Part shown: positions 22,798 through 37,429 of the stretch, piece after piece | How the letters are laid out: each line of letters begins with the position of its first letter | How positions within the stretch are numbered: the stretch's first letter is position 1 | Assembly: GCA_016858145.1 (NCBI GenBank) | Contig: JAEHOE010000025.1 | Span: 310,001-374,000 of the forward strand | DNA from: Edaphochlamys debaryana | Taxonomy: Eukaryota > Chlorophyta > Chlorophyceae > Chlamydomonadales | Reading direction: 5' to 3' | DNA: 64,000 nt | Notes under the pieces: generated by a model | What the model was told of the DNA's origin: nothing | What the model saw: the letters and a program-made list of their open reading frames with translations, nothing else | The model's database searches: none | Position numbers and translations under genes: made by a program

Positions 22798-25704
22798 ATG
22801 CAAATGCAGCTCACGCGCTCGCGAGCCTGCAGCCTGCGCACGGCTGGGCGCTCGACGCCCCTGCCGCTGGCGTGCCCGGCGCGCAGCCTCGTGCCCCCGG
22901 CACAGCGTCGGCTGGTTCCCAGCAGCTCCTCGGAGCCCGGTAGCGGTCAGGTGTGTTGCTTAGGGAGTATGAGGGTTGCCGAAGAGGGAGGGCACCCTGG
23001 TGGGATAGGGGCAGGCGGGGACTCCAGGTCGGCAGGGCACGGCCTGTCCACACGTTTCCTCCCTGCGCGCAGACCTTTGACTTCGAGGCTCGCGCTGAGA
23101 AGGTACGGGCACGTACGGGGCTCTTCAACCGCAAGCGTTGATCCAGGCGGTTGCGCAGGGCGATTGCAGAGGGCTCATGGCATAGCGCGATGAAGCCGGG
23201 GCACCGCCTGCCGGGAGCAAGCGGCGGGCGACGTTCAAAGGGCGAAGGTGCCTCCAGACGTCCCCCGCACCCCGCAAGCCTCGAGCTTGCCGCCCCGTGA
23301 TGCCGCTACCGTGGACGCTGCGACACCAGCATCCAGCTACCCCACCACCCCGCTCGCTCGCCGCTCACACACTTGCTGGGATGTGGTTGTGCCGCGACGC
23401 AACCCAGTCTTAGTTCTCCCCATCACGCTCGACCACTTCGGTCTGCCCCTGCGCCATCCGTGCTGTGTCCCTGCAGGCCAAGAAGATCATGGCCGAGCTG
23501 CTGGACCCCGACACATTCGGTGCGAGGGCACGGGGCCGTTGGACCTCTCCGAAAGGGTGCCCGCAGGCTGCAGGCCTCCCAGACAGGCGCACTGCAGGGC
23601 TGCAAGGCTGCGGGTCGTTGGAGGGGAGGTGGCGCCCGATGATCCGCTGTGTGTGGGAGCTCGGAGCCCAGCTATATACTCATTCCTTTCGGCAGCATTT
23701 GCCTTATCACGTCTGCTGCCTCAGCACCGCCTCCGTCCGCTGCCCCGCACCTCGCTCCCCTCCCCCGCAGGCACCCGCGGCGAGGCCTGGGTGGCGGGTC
23801 AGCTGGTGCTGTGCGCCCTGCTCGCCTTCCCCCCCGCGGGGCTCACGGTGCGGCGCGGAACGGCCGGGCGAGGGGGCCCCAGCGGGTGAAGGAGCTCGGT
23901 GCCCCCGACGCGCACCTGGCGTGTAAGGTGCACCGGTCGTGTACGGTGCACGGCTGCCTGTGCCCTGATCCCGAGCGGCACAGCTCGAGCCCACACGCCC
24001 CCACCTGCCCCATCGCCATGCCCCGCACTCCCCAGAGCTTCATCGACACAGCGGCCGTCATTCTGGCGTTGGGCGGCGCGGCCGTCTTGTGAGTGGGACT
24101 GGGGGCTTCTTGCAGGCGTCCGGACCAATGCAGAGCACCGCGGCTCTGCGACGTCCTTCGCCTGTGCCTGATTCAGCGCTGTCTCCGCCTCCACCGTATA
24201 CCCCCGTGTCACCCCGCTGCCCCCCCTCAGCCCGTACCCGCCCTCCCACCCTCTCCCCGTGTTCGACCTCCGCCCCGCTCTCCCCCTCAGTTTCAGACTC
24301 TTCTCCTCCCCCCCTCCCTCCCAGCTCCTACGCCGCCTACGAGCTGGGCGACAACCTCACGCCCCTGCCCGCGCCCCGGGAGGACGCCAAGCTGGTCACC
24401 ACGGGGCTGTACGGTGGGGGCGGGGCGGGGGAGATGGCTGGAGAGGGGGGCCTGTACGGAAACGGCAGAGGGGCGGTTAGGCTGAGGTGCTGACGGGGTA
24501 GCGGACAGAGGGGGCTTGGGCACGGGCCTGGGTTCGCACGGAGGGTAGGGGAGGCTGTGGTGCGGACAGGGCTACGGAGAAGGGGGGCGTGGGCACGAGT
24601 CTGGGTTCTCACCGGGTTTTCTTACTGTGGCCACCCCTCCTGCAGCCAGGCTCGGGCGCCCACACAGAGGATTCCGTAGTGCTCAGGAGACAGGGGTTCA
24701 TGAGGAGGCTCTTGCCGAGGTTGTCCTCATACGTTCCATTAGCCTTGCTTAGCGCGTTACCCTCCCCCCCCCAAAAGGCGCCGTCCCACCCTGGCCCCAG
24801 GCTACTGCCGGCACCCCATCTACGCGGGCCTGCTGGTGTTCGCGCTGGGTCTGTCGGTGGCCTCGCACAGCGAGACGCGCCTGGCCATCACCGCCGCGCT
24901 GTTCTGGGTGCTCAACAGCAAGGTGGGGGGCGGGGAAGGGGGAGGGTGGGGGGTTAGTAGGGTTGAAGTAGGTCGCAGGGAGGCAGAGCGGGGAGGGTGG
25001 CGGGTTGAGCGGAGGTGAGAGGCAGCCAGATGCCATGTGGGTCAGATCCTGATGCAGAGAACAGAGAAGGGGCTCGAATGCTGGGTCGCCCAGTGCCGAG
25101 GCCCCAGCACCTGCCGCGGCCTCGCCTTGCACCTTGGAGCTCTAGTGTTGGCGACTTGGGGTGGCAACTTGGGCCGTTGGGCCTATTCTTTTCTCCCCCA
25201 TTCACTAAGCGCCATGCGCCCATCCGTGCGCCCCCGGCCCCCCGGACGTGCAGGTGGAGATGGAGGAGGAGGGCCTCGTGGCCAAGCACGGCCGGCAGTA
25301 CGAGGTGGGGGCAGGACATAAGGCGGGGCCCACGCGGGCGAGAGCTGCATGTATGTGGGGTGAACAGCGGACAGGGAAGGGGGGCGGGGCTTGTGGGGAC
25401 AGGCAGGGGGTGGTTGCGATGAGTCAGCTTCCATCCTAAATTTTTATCATGCCTTTACCCTCGTCCCCCGTCCCCTCCCCCGCGTCAGGTGTACCGCGAG
25501 AAGACCAAGAAGGTTAGGGGGTAGGGGGCCTGGGGCGGAGACCGGAGGGAGAAGAAGGGGGCTCAGCACGCAGTGAGCGCAAGCAACGCGGGCCCCTGTC
25601 ACTACCCGGTATCATGCCACCTCAGCACTCCCTCGCCTTCTTGCCTTGTGCCCCCTGCCGCGCCCTGGCGTCCCTGCCTCCAGTTCTTCCCCTACCTCTA
25701 CTAG
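22798..25704 (+). CDS. Plastid ICMT/PEMT-like membrane methyltransferase
   Basis: Ten exons: 22798-22950, 23073-23102, 23477-23519, 23771-23847, 24036-24088, 24325-24413, 24801-24922, 25254-25304, 25489-25512, 25684-25704; 220 residues, all phases consistent. The N-terminal ~50 residues (MQMQLTRSRACSLR.., Arg/Ser/Pro-rich) resemble a chloroplast transit peptide. The mature part has three or four membrane segments and the C-terminal signature of the isoprenylcysteine/phospholipid methyltransferase superfamily: LVTTGLYGYCRHPIYAG, then a Glu-rich loop VEMEEEGLVAKHGRQY and YREKTKKFFPYLY at the end. These SAM-dependent enzymes methylate lipids or small molecules at the membrane; the substrate cannot be told from sequence. 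A longer N-terminus from ATG 22636 is possible but would bury the transit-like leader. Confidence 0.82.
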
Positions 25705-26837
25705 GGGCGGGCAACCGCTGTTGCAGCTCCGCCACAGCGTCTGGCGAACGGGGATCTTCCGTGGAGCTCCTGCGCATAACCTGCTTCGACGTGGGCTGGA
25801 ACCTGCCTGGAACCTGCCTGGACGATGCGACGGGACCCCGTGCAGTCCACCTGGGCAGACCATCCCCAGCTGGGCTGGGCGCGTCGAGACTGCTTGAGCA
25901 GCACTTGAGGCTTGGCGCAGGATTGGGTCAAGTACAGTAAGCGAGAGGTTGATTCACATGAAGGGCCGTTGCAGGGCGGATATTGGCGCCGCTGCAAAGC
26001 AAAGTTTTGACGATGTGGGGATAGAGTCAGCAGTTGAGGTAAAGAACACTGTTTTGGCCCGCCGGCCGGTAGGGAATGCTGCGGGTGACCGCTCCCTGCT
26101 GTGCTGTGGCTCCACACCACGCGCCCTTGTAAGCCAGGGAGGGCTGTGAGGTGGTGGCTCAGTGTGCTCAGGACCTAGGGTGTGTCGGTAAGGCGTGAAA
26201 CAGGTGGGGGTGCTGAGTGATGGAGTACCGGACTACCGGTACGGGGACAACTTCCTCGCCATCAGGAGCTTGCAAAGGCACGAAGCCATGAACTTCATAC
26301 AAATGGCCCGAGCACCCGACTGGCCCGTCTGCTCTCCAGCCCCCGTGTCGCTGCAGTCGCCGGACATCCCGCCTGGTCCTCACAGTAGTCACAGACGTCC
26401 AGTCCATAGACTCCAAGGGTTCACATCATTCATGTCTGAACCGATGGCGCAGCTAACCCCGTCACCCTCCGAACAGGCTGCCTCAGTCACTGCCTCTGCG
26501 CAGCGTGCGACGGTCCCGCACGTCCTGGACCGCCGGTGCGGCCTTTGCCTCCCACTGCTCTCGCTTACGTGCTGTCCTCCGCGGAAGGGTCATAGCGCAC
26601 TGTCGTCCTACGCCCTCCTGCCAGGCACGACCCGCACCAAGCCCCACCAGTTCGCCCTCCATCACACAGGAATACAACGCTTTGCGCACACCACACCCAA
26701 CATCCGAACGAGCTGGGGGACCATTTCGCCTCCCGCACCGCCACAAGCGCCGCCCGCCCACCCCCACTCCCACCACCACCATCACCAGCCGCACTGCCGG
26801 CGGCCCAGCCCCGCCTCCGCGCCTCAACAACCCCCGA
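25705..26837. other. Convergent intergenic region
   Basis: Between the stop codons of the methyltransferase and TRAPPC3. It contains a TGTAA signal for the former at 26128-26132. Open frames at 26195-26884 and 26483-26971 are His/Pro/Arg-rich, cross the TRAPPC3 end and have no motif; I see no gene. Confidence 0.5.
26128..26132 (+). terminator. TGTAA polyadenylation signal (methyltransferase)
   Basis: First TGTAA after the stop codon, implying a 3' UTR of about 440 nt. Confidence 0.55.
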
Positions 26838-28722
<1,885 letters not shown>

Positions 28723-30871
28723 CTTCCGTACGTTAGCGCTCTATGTGTCCCCTCGGTCTCGCGTGACAGGACAGAGGCAGATGGAGGGGCCTTGCGTGCA
28801 CACAAGGCGGGGTGTCGCGCGCGAGCTACACAGAGCTAAATAATGCTTCTATTGTTGTCAACTGTGTATATTGTGTAGGCCGCGGGAAAGAGCAAAGGCT
28901 GTGTGTTGCTTGCACCAAAGGCAACTGTCGCACGACTGGCGGGAACGCCCAAGCTCCCCGTGCCCGACCATGACCCAGACTTGCCGCGGACCTGCCGCAG
29001 CCTTCTGAACGCGCAGGAGCGGGTCGCAGTAAGCATTAGACATCAGGGAATGCTATGGCGCAGGCTGGCGCACTGGTCAGGGCAGTCCAAGCACAGGGGT
29101 CTGGGGAGGGTCTGGGGACGGGGCCCATCTTGCGTCCCTCCGCTGCTCTGCACGATGCAGCCGGCGACCCCCTTCGCTGCTCCCTGGTAGACCGCATGCG
29201 GCATGGCTTCCCCTCAGCGATGCTCAGTCATGTTCTTCTGGGGACTCCCTTTCTTGCATCAAGGCTTGCAGCCGGCAAGCCTCCAGTTCCCCCAACCTGT
29301 TCCCAGTCTGGTTCCCAGGGGCCCAGTGAGGCTAGGATGTACCTGGTGCCTGCTGCACTGCCCACTCCATGGGCTGCACTTAAGACAGCGGCTCATTAGG
29401 GTCGGTATCAGGAGTCGCTTAGCCTAGACAGGTTACAGGAGGCTACCATCCACGATCCACCATAGCTTCGACGTACCAGCGCCTACTGACTGCAGCCCCA
29501 CGAATGCCGGGGAAGATTACTAGCAATGCGTATGCCGTATCCAAATAGGTTAAGCGCCCTGCTGCCGGCACGGAGTGCCGCGCCCCTGCGATTGCGCGGC
29601 CTCCGCCCCAGGCACTCGCCCCAACAGTTGCAGCGACACGAAGCAGACTGCCCCGGGTCCAGCCCCCCACGCAGACACAAAGGAAGGGATGACTTTGAGT
29701 GTAAGTAGGATGCACTGCACACATGGTGGCCCCAATTCAGCGGATGTCCGCAGAAGCAGCCAGCGGGCTCCCCGCACACATACCTCACAGCTCAGTGCAC
29801 ACGATGGCCCCACAACTGCTACTGGTGATTTCGCGGCCAAACACAGTTATGTACCTGCCGCTTTTGACCGCTCACTGGCCTTGCAGAATACCCAGGCCGC
29901 CCATGTTCGTCTGTCCTGCTACGGCACAAGTCACACCCATGCTTGCCGCTCACGGTCTTGTATCGAGCGTATACAGGCGCGCAATATACAGGCGCAAACC
30001 AGTCGCAAACCCATACCACGATCGATCAACCGGTGTCAGGCGAGATCCTGCGAAGGGCGTCGCACGGTAGCCCCATAACTCGTCTCTCGGAGCGGCCCAC
30101 AGTTGCCGCGTCTTGGGTTTGCATTTGCACCAACTTTCCCCAGCCGGCTTGCTCACAAACTGTCTGCCTGTCACAAAACTGCATGAGCGCACCCTCTGCG
30201 CCGACTGCTGGCAAGGCTTTGGCCTCTCAGTTACGCAACAAACACGTCTTAGCTCACACCGCGAACAACAGCACCGTACACAGGTACAGGCATAGGCCAC
30301 ACTACAACGCGACGTCACACCCCCTTGTGAAGTGGCGGCCGGCGAGCCGAGCAAAGCCGGCTGCACACCATGTTACCGGAAATGACTTACTCGCTTCGAA
30401 AGCGAAAGCGACCTGACCACCCTCGCACTCGTGCCCCACCAAGCGGTTCCCGAGATCATATTACTTGCCCACTCCCGCCCCTGACCCCCTGACCACTTCA
30501 CCAATGGCGCTTGCTCCAAAACGACCTCAGCCGCTAGTCACCCATCCGCGCGCTGCGGACGCTTGCTGTCCACCCGCCAAGCGCCAAGCTCGTACGCGCC
30601 GCAATAAACAGCCCGGCCCATGTTCTGCACATGTGCTCTCGCCCTCCGTATGCTGCTGATTGCACAGTCACAGTCGCTGTTGCTGTTGCTGTCACCCACC
30701 AACCATCGAGCCATGCGCCGCGGCCACCACGCTCGCAGCTCGCCCTGAGCGTTTTCGCTAGACCGTCCATCCTGTGCCGCCAGCCGTCAGCGGGCTTTAC
30801 CTTGTCGCTTCACTGGTCACGAGGACATGCATGGGCATCCCTCCATGTGCGCTTGCAGCTCCACCGAGCGC
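28723..30871. other. Gene-free stretch: promoter of TRAPPC3 and 3' side of repeat-protein gene
   Basis: About 2.1 kb with visibly lower G+C than the flanks. A minus-strand TGTAA (TTACA at 29433-29437) could end the long repeat-protein transcript. Open frames (29575-30078, 29943-30416) have unconserved Ser/His/Arg-rich translations and are not called. The right part, 30640-30870, is rich in ctgttgctgttgctg-type repeats. Confidence 0.5.
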
Positions 30872-33800
30872 TCACTCGTCGTCAACACCGGAGAAGCAGG
30901 CAAAGCAGCTGAAGCAGCCCGCCTTCTTCTTGGTGCCCTTGGCCCCGGCCGCCTTGGCGCCAGTGACGCCGCGAGCCTTAGCCGTCACGGCATCGGCCGC
31001 CTTGCCGGCGGCGTCCACCACGACCCTGCTGCCCTCCTTTGCGGCCGCTGGTGCCTCCTCCGTCGCCTTGGCGCCCGCCGCCGCCACCTCCTTGGCCGCG
31101 CCCGCGGCCGTCTTGGCGGCGGCGGCCCCCTCCGCCGTCACCTCCACCGCCAGGCCGCGCGGGCTGGCGACCACGCCGCCGGCGTCAGGCGTGTCCGACT
31201 TGGCCGACTCGCCGTCAGGGAACGTGACGCTGATGCCGGCGGCGTCGACGGCGCGCTTGCCGCCGGCGGCGGCCTTGGCGGCCTCGGCGTCCGCCGCCGC
31301 CGTCACGTTGGCCACAGCCTTGCGCACGATGGAAGCCGCCACGGTGCTCGGGTCCTCCTCCTCCTCGTCGTCGTCGCTAATGGCGAAGTCCACCACGCGG
31401 TGGGAGCGGAGGCGGTCGGCGGCGCCCAGGGCCTTGGGGTCAGCCGACGGCGGCGCCGGCGACGCAGCGGCGGACCCTGCGCCCGACGCCGACGGCGTGG
31501 CGCCGGCCGCCGTCACCGCCTTGGTGACGGCACCCGCCGCCACGGTCAAGGCGCCGGCGGCGCCGGTGGACGCCGTGGCGGGCGTGGCGTCAGCGGGAGA
31601 GGCGTCTGAGGCGGGAGCAGATAGGCCGAGGCTGGCAGCGACGCTGGCAGCGGCGGCCGAAACAGCCTCGCTGGCGTCGGCGGCAGCGTCGGCCGCGCGG
31701 GCCTGTGCCGCGGCGACGGAGGCGTCAGTGTCGACGGCGGCGCTGCGGGTGGCGGCGGCGGCGCGGTCCGCCGCGGCCCCGACCGAGGCGGCGACAGCCG
31801 CAGCGGCGCCGGCGGCGGCCATGGAGGCGTTGTGGACCAGGCTCTGCGCGGGGGTCAGCGGCGCCCCCGTGTCGGCCTCCGCCGCTGAGCTCGTGCTGGC
31901 GGCGGCCGCAGCGGAGGCGGCGCCGGGAGCGATCGTCGAAGCGGAAACGGCATCGCCGGGGGCGGCGGTCACCGAGGCCACAGCCCGCTTGACCATGGAA
32001 GACACGGGGTCAAAGGACTCAGCGCCGCCCGCGGACGCTGCCGCCGGCGCCGCCGCCGCCAGCTGAGCACTGGAAGCGTAGGCGGGGCTGGCGTCCTGCG
32101 ACGGAGACAGGGTGAGGGACACCGCAGGGGCGGTGGCCGGCTCGCTGCCGGTCGCGGCTGCCACAGCGGCGGCGGCGGCCGCGCTGACGCCAGCCACCAT
32201 TGCCGCCGCCGTCAGGCCCTCGCTCTTGGTCTCCCCGCTGGCGGCGCTGGTGCCTGCCACCGCCTCCGCCGGCTTGGCGCCAGGTTGCTGGCCGAAAGAG
32301 GCAAACTGCGCCACCGCCGCGTCCGCCTGACGGCCCATGGCCGCCACCTGCGCCGAGGCTGCCTCCGTCACCTCTGCCGCCGCCGAGCCTGCCTGCTCCG
32401 CCGCCTGCGCCGCCGAAGCGCTGGCAGATTCCAAGGCATTGGTGCCGGCGGCCTTGGACTGCCCAACAACGGCGGAGATCTCCGAACTGGCTGCGGAGAC
32501 GGCTCCGCTTACCTCCTTGGACGCATCGCCCGCCACCGCGGCGGCGGTGCCCTTGGCGGCGGCGGCGGCCGCGCTGACCTCCGCGCTGGTAGCAGCTGCA
32601 GCGTCCTTGGCGGCGGTGACGGCAGCGCCGGCCTCCTTGGACACCTCGCTCGCCACGGCGGCGGCGGAGTCCTTGGCAGCGGTGACGGCAGCGCCAGCCT
32701 CCTTGGACACGTCAGCCGCAACGGCGGCGGCGGCGCCCTGTGCGGCAGCGGCGGCCGCGCTGACCTCCGCGCTGGTAGCAGCCGCAGCGTCCTTGGCGGC
32801 GGTGACGGCAGCGCCGGCCTCCTTGGACACATCGCCCACCATGACGGCGGCGGAGTCCTTGGCGGCGGTGACGGCAGCGCCAGCCTCCTTGGACACGTCA
32901 GCCGCGACGGCGGCGGCGGCGCCCTGTGCGGCGGCGGCGGAGTCCTTGGCGGCGGTGACGGCAGCGCCAGCCTCCTTGGACACGTCAGCCGCGACGGCGG
33001 CGGCGGCGCCCTGTGCGGCGGCGGCGGAGTCCTTGGCGGCGGTGACGGCAGCGCCAGCCTCCTTGGACACGTCAGCCGCGACGGCGGCGGCCGTGCCCTT
33101 GGCAGCGGTGACGGCAGCGCCAGCCTCCTTCGACACGTCAGCCGCCACGGCGGCAGCGGTGTCCTTGGCGGCGGTGGCCGCAGCGCCGGCCTCCTTGGAC
33201 ACGTCAGCCGCGGCAGCGGCGGCGGTGCCCTTCGCAGCGGTGACGGCAGCACCGGCCTCCTTCGACACGTCAGCAGCAACGGCAGCGGCGGTTCCCTTGG
33301 CGGCGGCGGCGGCCGCGCTGACCTCCGCGCTAGTAGCAGCCGCAGCGTCCTTCGCGGCGGTGACGGCAGCGCCAGCCTCCTGCGACACGTCAGCCGCGAC
33401 GGCGGCGGCGGCGCCCTGCGCGGCGGCGGCGGCCGCGCTGACCTCCGCGCTGGTAGCAGCCGCAGCGTCCTTGGCGGCAGTGACGGCAGCGCCGGCCTCC
33501 TTGGACACATCGCCCGCCACGGCGGCGGCGGAGTCCTTGGCGGCGGTAACGGCAGCGCCAGCCTCCTTGGACACGTCAGCCGCAACGGCGGCGGCGGCCG
33601 TGCTGACCTCCGCGCTGGTAGCAGCCGCAGCGTCCTTGGCGGCAGTGACGGCAGCGCCGGCCTCCTTCGACACGTCAGCCGCCACGGCGGCGGCGGAGTC
33701 CTTGGCGGCGGTGACGGCAGCGCCGGCCTCCTTGGACACATCGCCAGCCACGGCGGCAGCGGTGTCCTTGGCGGCGGTGACGGCAGCGCCGGCCTCCTTG

Positions 33801-36800
33801 GACACGTCAGCCGCGACGGCGGCGGCGGTGCCCTGTGCGGCGGCGGCGGCCGTGCTGACTTCCGCGGTCGTAGCAGCTGCAGCGTCCTTGGCGGCGGTGA
33901 CGGCAGCGCCGGCCTCCTTGGACACATCGCCAGCCACGGCGGCGGCGGAGTCCTTGGCAGCGATGACGGCAGCGCCGGCCTCCTTCGACACGTCAGCCGC
34001 GGCAGTGGCGGCCGTGCCCTTGGCGGCGGCGGCGGCCGCGCTGACCTCCGCGCTGGTAGCAGCCGCAGCGTCCTTGGCGGCGGTGACGGCAGCGCCAGCC
34101 TCCTTGGACACGTCAGCCGCCACGGCGGCGGCGGCGCCCTGTGCGACGGCAGCGGCCGCGCTCACCTCCGCGCTGGTAGCAGCCGCAGCGTCCTTGGCGG
34201 CGGTGACGGCAGCGCCGGCCTCCTTGGACACATCGCCAGCCACGGCGGCGGCGGTGTCCTTTGCGGCGGTGACGGCAGCGCCGGCCTCCTTGGACACGTC
34301 AGCCGCAACGGCGGCGGCGGTGCCCTTGGCGGCGGCGGCGGCCGCGCTGACCTCCGCACTGGTAGCAGCCGCAGCGTCCTTGGCGGCGGTGACGGCAGCG
34401 CCGGCCTCCTTGGACACATCGCCAGCCACGGCGGCGGCGGTGTCCTTTGCGGCGGTGACGGCAGCGCCGGCCTCCTTGGACACGTCAGCCGCGACGGCGG
34501 CCGCGGCGCCCTGTGCGGCGGCGGCGGCTGCGCTGACCTCCGCGCTGGTAGCAGCCGCAGCGTCCTTGGCGGCGGTGACGGCAGCGCCGGCCTCCTTGGA
34601 CACATCGCCAGCCACGGCGGCAGCGGTGTCCTTGGCGGCGGTGACGGCAGCGCCGGCCTCCTTGGACACATCAGCCGCGACGGCGGCGGCGGCGCCCTGT
34701 GCGGCGGCGGCGGCCGCGCTGACCTCCGCGCTGGTAGCAGCCGCAGCGTCCTTGGCGGCGGTGACGGCAGCGCCAGCCTCCTGCGACACGTCAGCCGCGA
34801 CGGCGGCGGCGGTGTCCTTGGCGGCGGTGACGGCAGCGCCGGCCTCCTTGGACACATCAGCCGAGACGGCGGTGGCGGTGCCCTGTGCAGCGACAGCGGC
34901 AGCGCCGGCCTCCTTGGTGATCTCCGCCGCAACGGCGGCGGCGGTGCCCTGTGCGGCGGCGGCAGTAGCGGCGGCCTCAGCGCCCATCAGCGACACGGCC
35001 GCGGCACTTGACTTCTCAGCCCTGCCGGCGGCCGTCTGAGCCGCCTTGACGGCCGGGGTGGAGTCGGCGTAGGTGCTGGCGGCGGCCTGCTTGGCTGCGG
35101 CGATGCCGTCAAGGGCTACCTGCTCGGCGTCGTTGGCGTCGGCGGCAGCGGCGGCCACGGAGGCCGTCGCTGCGGCGTAGGCGCCGGAGGCCTCGGCCTT
35201 GGACGCAGCAGACGTGACGGCACGGTGTGTCACGTCGTGCACGACGCCCGCAGCGTCCTCCGACGGCGCCGCGGCCGCAATGGCAGCTGCCGCCGCCACC
35301 GCTGCCGACACCTCCAACGCGGGGCCCGCGCCGCCCTGGGAGCCGCTTGGCGAGGGCCCGCGCGAGGGCGTGCGGGAGGGCGTAGCCTTCAGGGCGGCGG
35401 GCGCCGCGCTGAGCGCTGCGGGCGCAGCCTTGAGCGCTGACGGGGCCGTGCTGGCGGCGGCGGCGGCGCCCAGGGCAGCGGGCGCGGCCTTGAGGGCGGA
35501 GGGGGCAGTGCTGGCGGCGAACGGCGTGGCCTCCAGAGCCTTGGGGTGGGAGTCCAGGGCGTGTGGGTGCGCCGCCAGGGCCGACGGCGCAGCCTCAAGG
35601 GCGTGCGGGTGGGCTGAGATGGCGGGCGGAGCCGGGGCCGTCACCGCTTGGGGCTTGGAGGCAGTGGACGAGCGAGCCGACCCAGATCGCACGACGGCGG
35701 CGGCGGGGACCTCCGAGGCGGCGGCTGGGGCCAGGGGCGGGAGCGACCGCTCGGTCACAGCGGCGGCGGCGGGGGCCTCCGCGGGGGCGGGAGCCCCCGC
35801 GGTGGCGGCAGCGGCGGCCGGGGCCAGGGGCGGGAGCGACCGCTCGGTCACAACGGCGGCGGCGGGGGCCTCCGCGGGGGCGGGAGCAGCGGCCGGGGCC
35901 AGGGGCGGGAGCGAACGCTCGGTCACAGCGGCAGAGGCGGGGCCAGTCGCCTGGGCGTTGGAGGCCGCGGCGATGACGGCGGCGGTAGTGGCCAGGGTCG
36001 CAGCGGTGGCGGCCACTTCCGCCGTCACGGTGGTGTCAGCGGCCGGGGCGCCGTAGCCCACAATGCCAGCGGAGGCGTCCCTCGGCGCTGGGGCAGCCTG
36101 CCCGGTTAGTGGCATCGCCGGCAGGGCCGCCCCTTCAGGAAGAGCTGCCGCGCGAGCCACCTCAGCTGGGGAGGCGCCCGCCGGTGAGGAAGCGCCCGCC
36201 GGCGGCGCCGGGGCGGGCCGGGGAGTCTCCGGCGACAGGACGGCCGCCGCTGCCACCACGGGGGCAGCCGCGACGGCCGCCGCAGCCACTGCCTGCACCG
36301 CCTCGGCGGCTGCGAGCTGCATTGCCGGCTTGACGGCCTCTTCCGACTTCACGGCCTCCTGGTCCGAGGGCTTGGCGCCGTTGGCCTGGGCGCGGGACAC
36401 CGTGGGCGTTGAGATGCTCCCCTCCGAGCCCGCAGCTGCCGGCGAGCCGGACAGCTGCGAGGAGGCACGCTGCGAGGCCGCACGCCGTGCAGAGGCTGTA
36501 GCCTTGGGGCCGCCAAGGATCTCGACCTGCATGCCATCCTGTGGGGACGAGAGGACACGGGGTAGAGGGTGAGGACGGCAAAAAGAACAGGGTCACGAGC
36601 CCGGCGGCTACTGAGGTAGTCTGGCTTTGCTCGTGAGAGTCGAACCAGCAGCCGATAGTGCCTCACCTCCTCCTCTCCCTCGCCAGCCTCGTCGCCACCG
36701 TCCAGGTCCTCCTCGGGCTCGACGCCCTCATCCTCAGGGTGCTCGAAGATGGGGTTGTTCAGCAGCTCAGAGGCCTGAGGCATCGAGACCACTGACAGGC

Positions 36801-37429
36801 GGCTGGGGCGGACCTCATTGGTACCTACACATGTCCAAGACGGGAGGGAAGATGGGAGGGAAACAAGGGATCAGGGGGAGCAGCAAGGCAGACGAAGGCC
36901 CGGGAAACTGCCCGCCAAAACGCAACGGCGTTGTTGGTTGCTGCCCACGCCCCGCAGGCGGGGATAGTATCTACCCGGAATAGACTGCGTGCATCCGCGG
37001 CTACTCAATGCCCGAAGTCACATCGCCACTGGACTGCATGCTTTACAGTGACAGCGTCGGGGCGCATCACAGCGCTCGCTTGTCAGCCGACAGGATGGAT
37101 GATGCTCGCATCCAGCCACGCTCAGACGGCCCCGCGCTGCCCCAGCGCCTCCGTGCTGCCGCTTACCCGGTTTGAAGAACTCATCCAGGTCCGAGACGCT
37201 TTGGTATGACGACGCGACGGACCCGCACTCAATCGCGTGCGCCTGGACGTCGGGGCCTTCAGCGGGCGTGCTCAGGCCCGGTGAATCGACGGCGTGCCCT
37301 GCACATAGCAGCCCGTATATGTCAGGGAGGCTGGTCTTATTAATACTCCGAGTTCGCAGGGCTGATTGTTCGGCTCGTTGACCGGCGACCGAAGCCCTCA
37401 CCTTTTGCTGATGATTGCTCTGCTCCCAT
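30872..37429 (-). CDS. Giant Ala-rich LEA-like repeat protein, predicted N-myristoylated
   Basis: Four exons (minus): 37429-37402, 37298-37167, 36824-36667, 36538-30872; about 1994 residues. The start at 37429 is the only ATG that joins in phase (28 nt, phase 1) to the downstream frame; it gives MGAEQSSAKG, a good N-myristoylation context. Residues ~1-105 are acidic and non-repetitive (LLNNPIFEHPEDEG). Then comes a Pro/Ala-rich part, and a block of roughly 25 repeats of about 22 residues built on DVSKEAGAAVTAAKD and AAATSAEVSAAAAAA, which resemble LEA-type amphipathic 11-mers. The C-terminus is basic then Cys-rich (KKAGCFSCFACFSG), suggesting palmitoylation. I do not recognise a family; a membrane-tethered, largely helical or disordered scaffold or stress protein is an inference. 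Confidence 0.75.
32510..34930 (-). repeat. Internal coding tandem repeat of the Ala-rich protein
   Basis: About 2.4 kb of imperfect direct repeats with units of 66 or ~129 bp, all multiples of three, encoding the DVSKEAGAAVTAAKD modules. Because stop codons are absent from the unit in several frames, long meaningless frames (about 900 codons) also appear on the plus strand. Confidence 0.9.

Noticed and set aside
29575..30416. Open frames of 157-167 codons between TRAPPC3 and the repeat gene
   Set aside because: Unconserved composition, lower G+C than genes here, and position fits a long 3' UTR.
32285..35039. Two ~900-codon plus-strand frames
   Set aside because: Shadows of the in-frame repeat of the minus-strand Ala-rich gene; homopolymeric composition.
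37167..37298. PCNA-box-like string SDLDEFF in the Ala-rich protein
   Set aside because: The leading Gln is not in register, and the predicted myristoylated start argues against nuclear function; likely chance.
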